Shown here one piece after another: positions 31,976-32,720 of a DNA stretch of 32,720 nt; position 1 is the first letter of the stretch, and the number at the start of each line of letters is the position of its first letter. The stretch is from Marseilla massiliensis (GTDB lineage: Bacteria; Bacteroidota; Bacteroidia; Bacteroidales; Bacteroidaceae). Below the pieces are notes generated by a model. It was not told where the DNA came from and did not search any database. It saw only the letters and a program-made list of their open reading frames with translations. Made by a program: the position numbers and the translations under genes. The stretch lies in assembly GCF_016899855.1 (NCBI RefSeq), contig NZ_JACJJG010000030.1, positions 1 through 32,720 of the forward strand, written 5' to 3'.

Positions 31976-32720
31976 CTACACAATCGGCAGGCTTATTCCG
32001 TTGATTTTCTGGTAAATATCGAGGGCGTAGACGTCGGTCATGCCGCTGATATAGTCGATTACGGCCATGAGGCGGGTCTCCAGGTCGGGCGAGTCGATGT
32101 CGTACTGGCTGCTCACACGGCTGATAAGCTGGCGCGAATAGAAGCGCTCCGGGTTGACTGCCGCGTCGACCATAGCCTCCATCAACGTTGCCATTATGCG
32201 GAAACCGCTCAGTTCAACGTCAAGTACGGGCTTGCTCTTGTATATCCGTTGTTTCGATAAATCGGCGCATTTACGGTACGCCTCGGCCCTGCGGTCGCCG
32301 ATGTTGTCTATGAGACAGCCTTTCAGTTCGCCGTTCAGGATGTCCGTTTCATATCTTAGGAAAGTCTCTACGCACGCCTTCTCGAGCGTGCCTATTACGC
32401 AGGCGCGCATATAAACCACCTTCTCGTTGCTGTCGGTAATCCCCTCGTCGATAATCCTTTGTCGTATGCGATTTTGCCCCTTTTCATCGAAGAAATCCAG
32501 GAAAAGGCGTTCGGTCTCCTCGTAAGACAGGATTTTCAGCTTGTGGGCGTCCTCGATGTCCATTATCTCGTAACAGATGTCGTCGGCAGCCTCGACCAGA
32601 TACACTAAAGGATGGCGTGCGTACTCGGTGGGCTGGCCGTCGTCTGAACGGCGAATAATGCCCAATTCATCGGCGATTTTCCTGAAAATACGCTCTTCTG
32701 AAATGAAAAATCCGAACTTG
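31976..32720 (-). CDS. dgt: Deoxyguanosinetriphosphate triphosphohydrolase, 3' part (dGTPase)
   Basis: The frame is open through the right edge of the window, so about 247 C-terminal residues are seen and the N-terminus is missing. The visible part begins KFGFFISEERIFRKIADELG and contains the family segment RHPLVYLVEAADDICYEIMDIEDAHKL, with the AADDI Asp pair of the HD-type metal/nucleotide site. VELSGFRIMATLMEAMVDA and a C-terminal YISGMTDVYALDIYQKI follow. dGTPases cleave dGTP to deoxyguanosine and tripolyphosphate. The HD motif itself should be beyond the edge. An internal TTG at 32665 is not the real start. It converges with the RCC1/LRR gene. Confidence 0.9.
   Translation of the reverse strand, partial: KFGFFISEERIFRKIADELGIIRRSDDGQPTEYARHPLVYLVEAADDICYEIMDIEDAHKLKILSYEETERLFLDFFDEKGQNRIRQRIIDEGITDSNEKVVYMRACVIGTLEKACVETFLRYETDILNGELKGCLIDNIGDRRAEAYRKCADLSKQRIYKSKPVLDVELSGFRIMATLMEAMVDAAVNPERFYSRQLISRVSSQYDIDSPDLETRLMAVIDYISGMTDVYALDIYQKINGISLPIV

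Overview
The window looks like a Bacteroidales chromosome, most probably Prevotellaceae. Evidence: -7 promoter elements of the Bacteroidetes form TAnnTTTG, two secreted proteins ending in type A type IX secretion (T9SS) sorting domains, GLPGLI-family proteins, a Bacteroidetes-style division and cell-wall cluster (mraZ-rsmH-ftsL-ftsI-murE-mraY-murD-ftsW, with murF absent), and a two-gene glycine-lipid synthase locus. No rRNA, tRNA, CRISPR, insertion sequence or phage gene was recognised. Genus is not resolvable from the sequence alone.

Layout. (1) 0.36-5.4 kb, minus strand: rimP-nusA-infB with its own promoter just upstream of rimP, ending in a strong hairpin at 276-322. (2) 5.7-15.8 kb, minus strand: division and peptidoglycan genes from mraZ to ftsW. 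An autoregulatory-looking MraZ box array lies upstream of mraZ. The usual followers of ftsW (murG, murC, ftsQ, ftsA, ftsZ) are not here. (3) 16.8-20.4 kb, plus strand: glsA and glsB (acyl-glycine/glycine lipid synthesis) and an aldA-type aldehyde dehydrogenase. (4) 20.5-27.4 kb: a membrane-anchored winged-helix regulator on the minus strand, built on a histidine-kinase-like scaffold that has lost the phospho-accepting His and the ATPase domain. It diverges from three GLPGLI genes and a TonB-receptor-like outer membrane protein. (5) 28.0-31.7 kb, plus strand: two T9SS cargo proteins, one PKD-like, the other with RCC1-type repeats joined to a leucine-rich-repeat segment. (6) The 3' part of a dGTPase gene runs off the right edge.

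Two things deserve most attention. First, the locus in (4) reads as a regulated cell-envelope system of unknown function: a one-component transmembrane regulator, periplasmic GLPGLI proteins and an outer-membrane barrel. Second, intergenic gaps throughout the window carry a dispersed modular repeat. It consists of 15-bp imperfect palindromes, consensus AAAAG-RYSRY-CTTTT, repeated at an exact 22-bp pitch. Six arrays have four units and an identical 81-bp span; one has five. Each has a degenerate CTGATTRTCARG-like block nearby. Other dispersed repeats (GACAAGCAGACGAG, TTTTCACC tracts, AATTCAT tracts, GAGTTAAG tracts) fill the remaining gaps.
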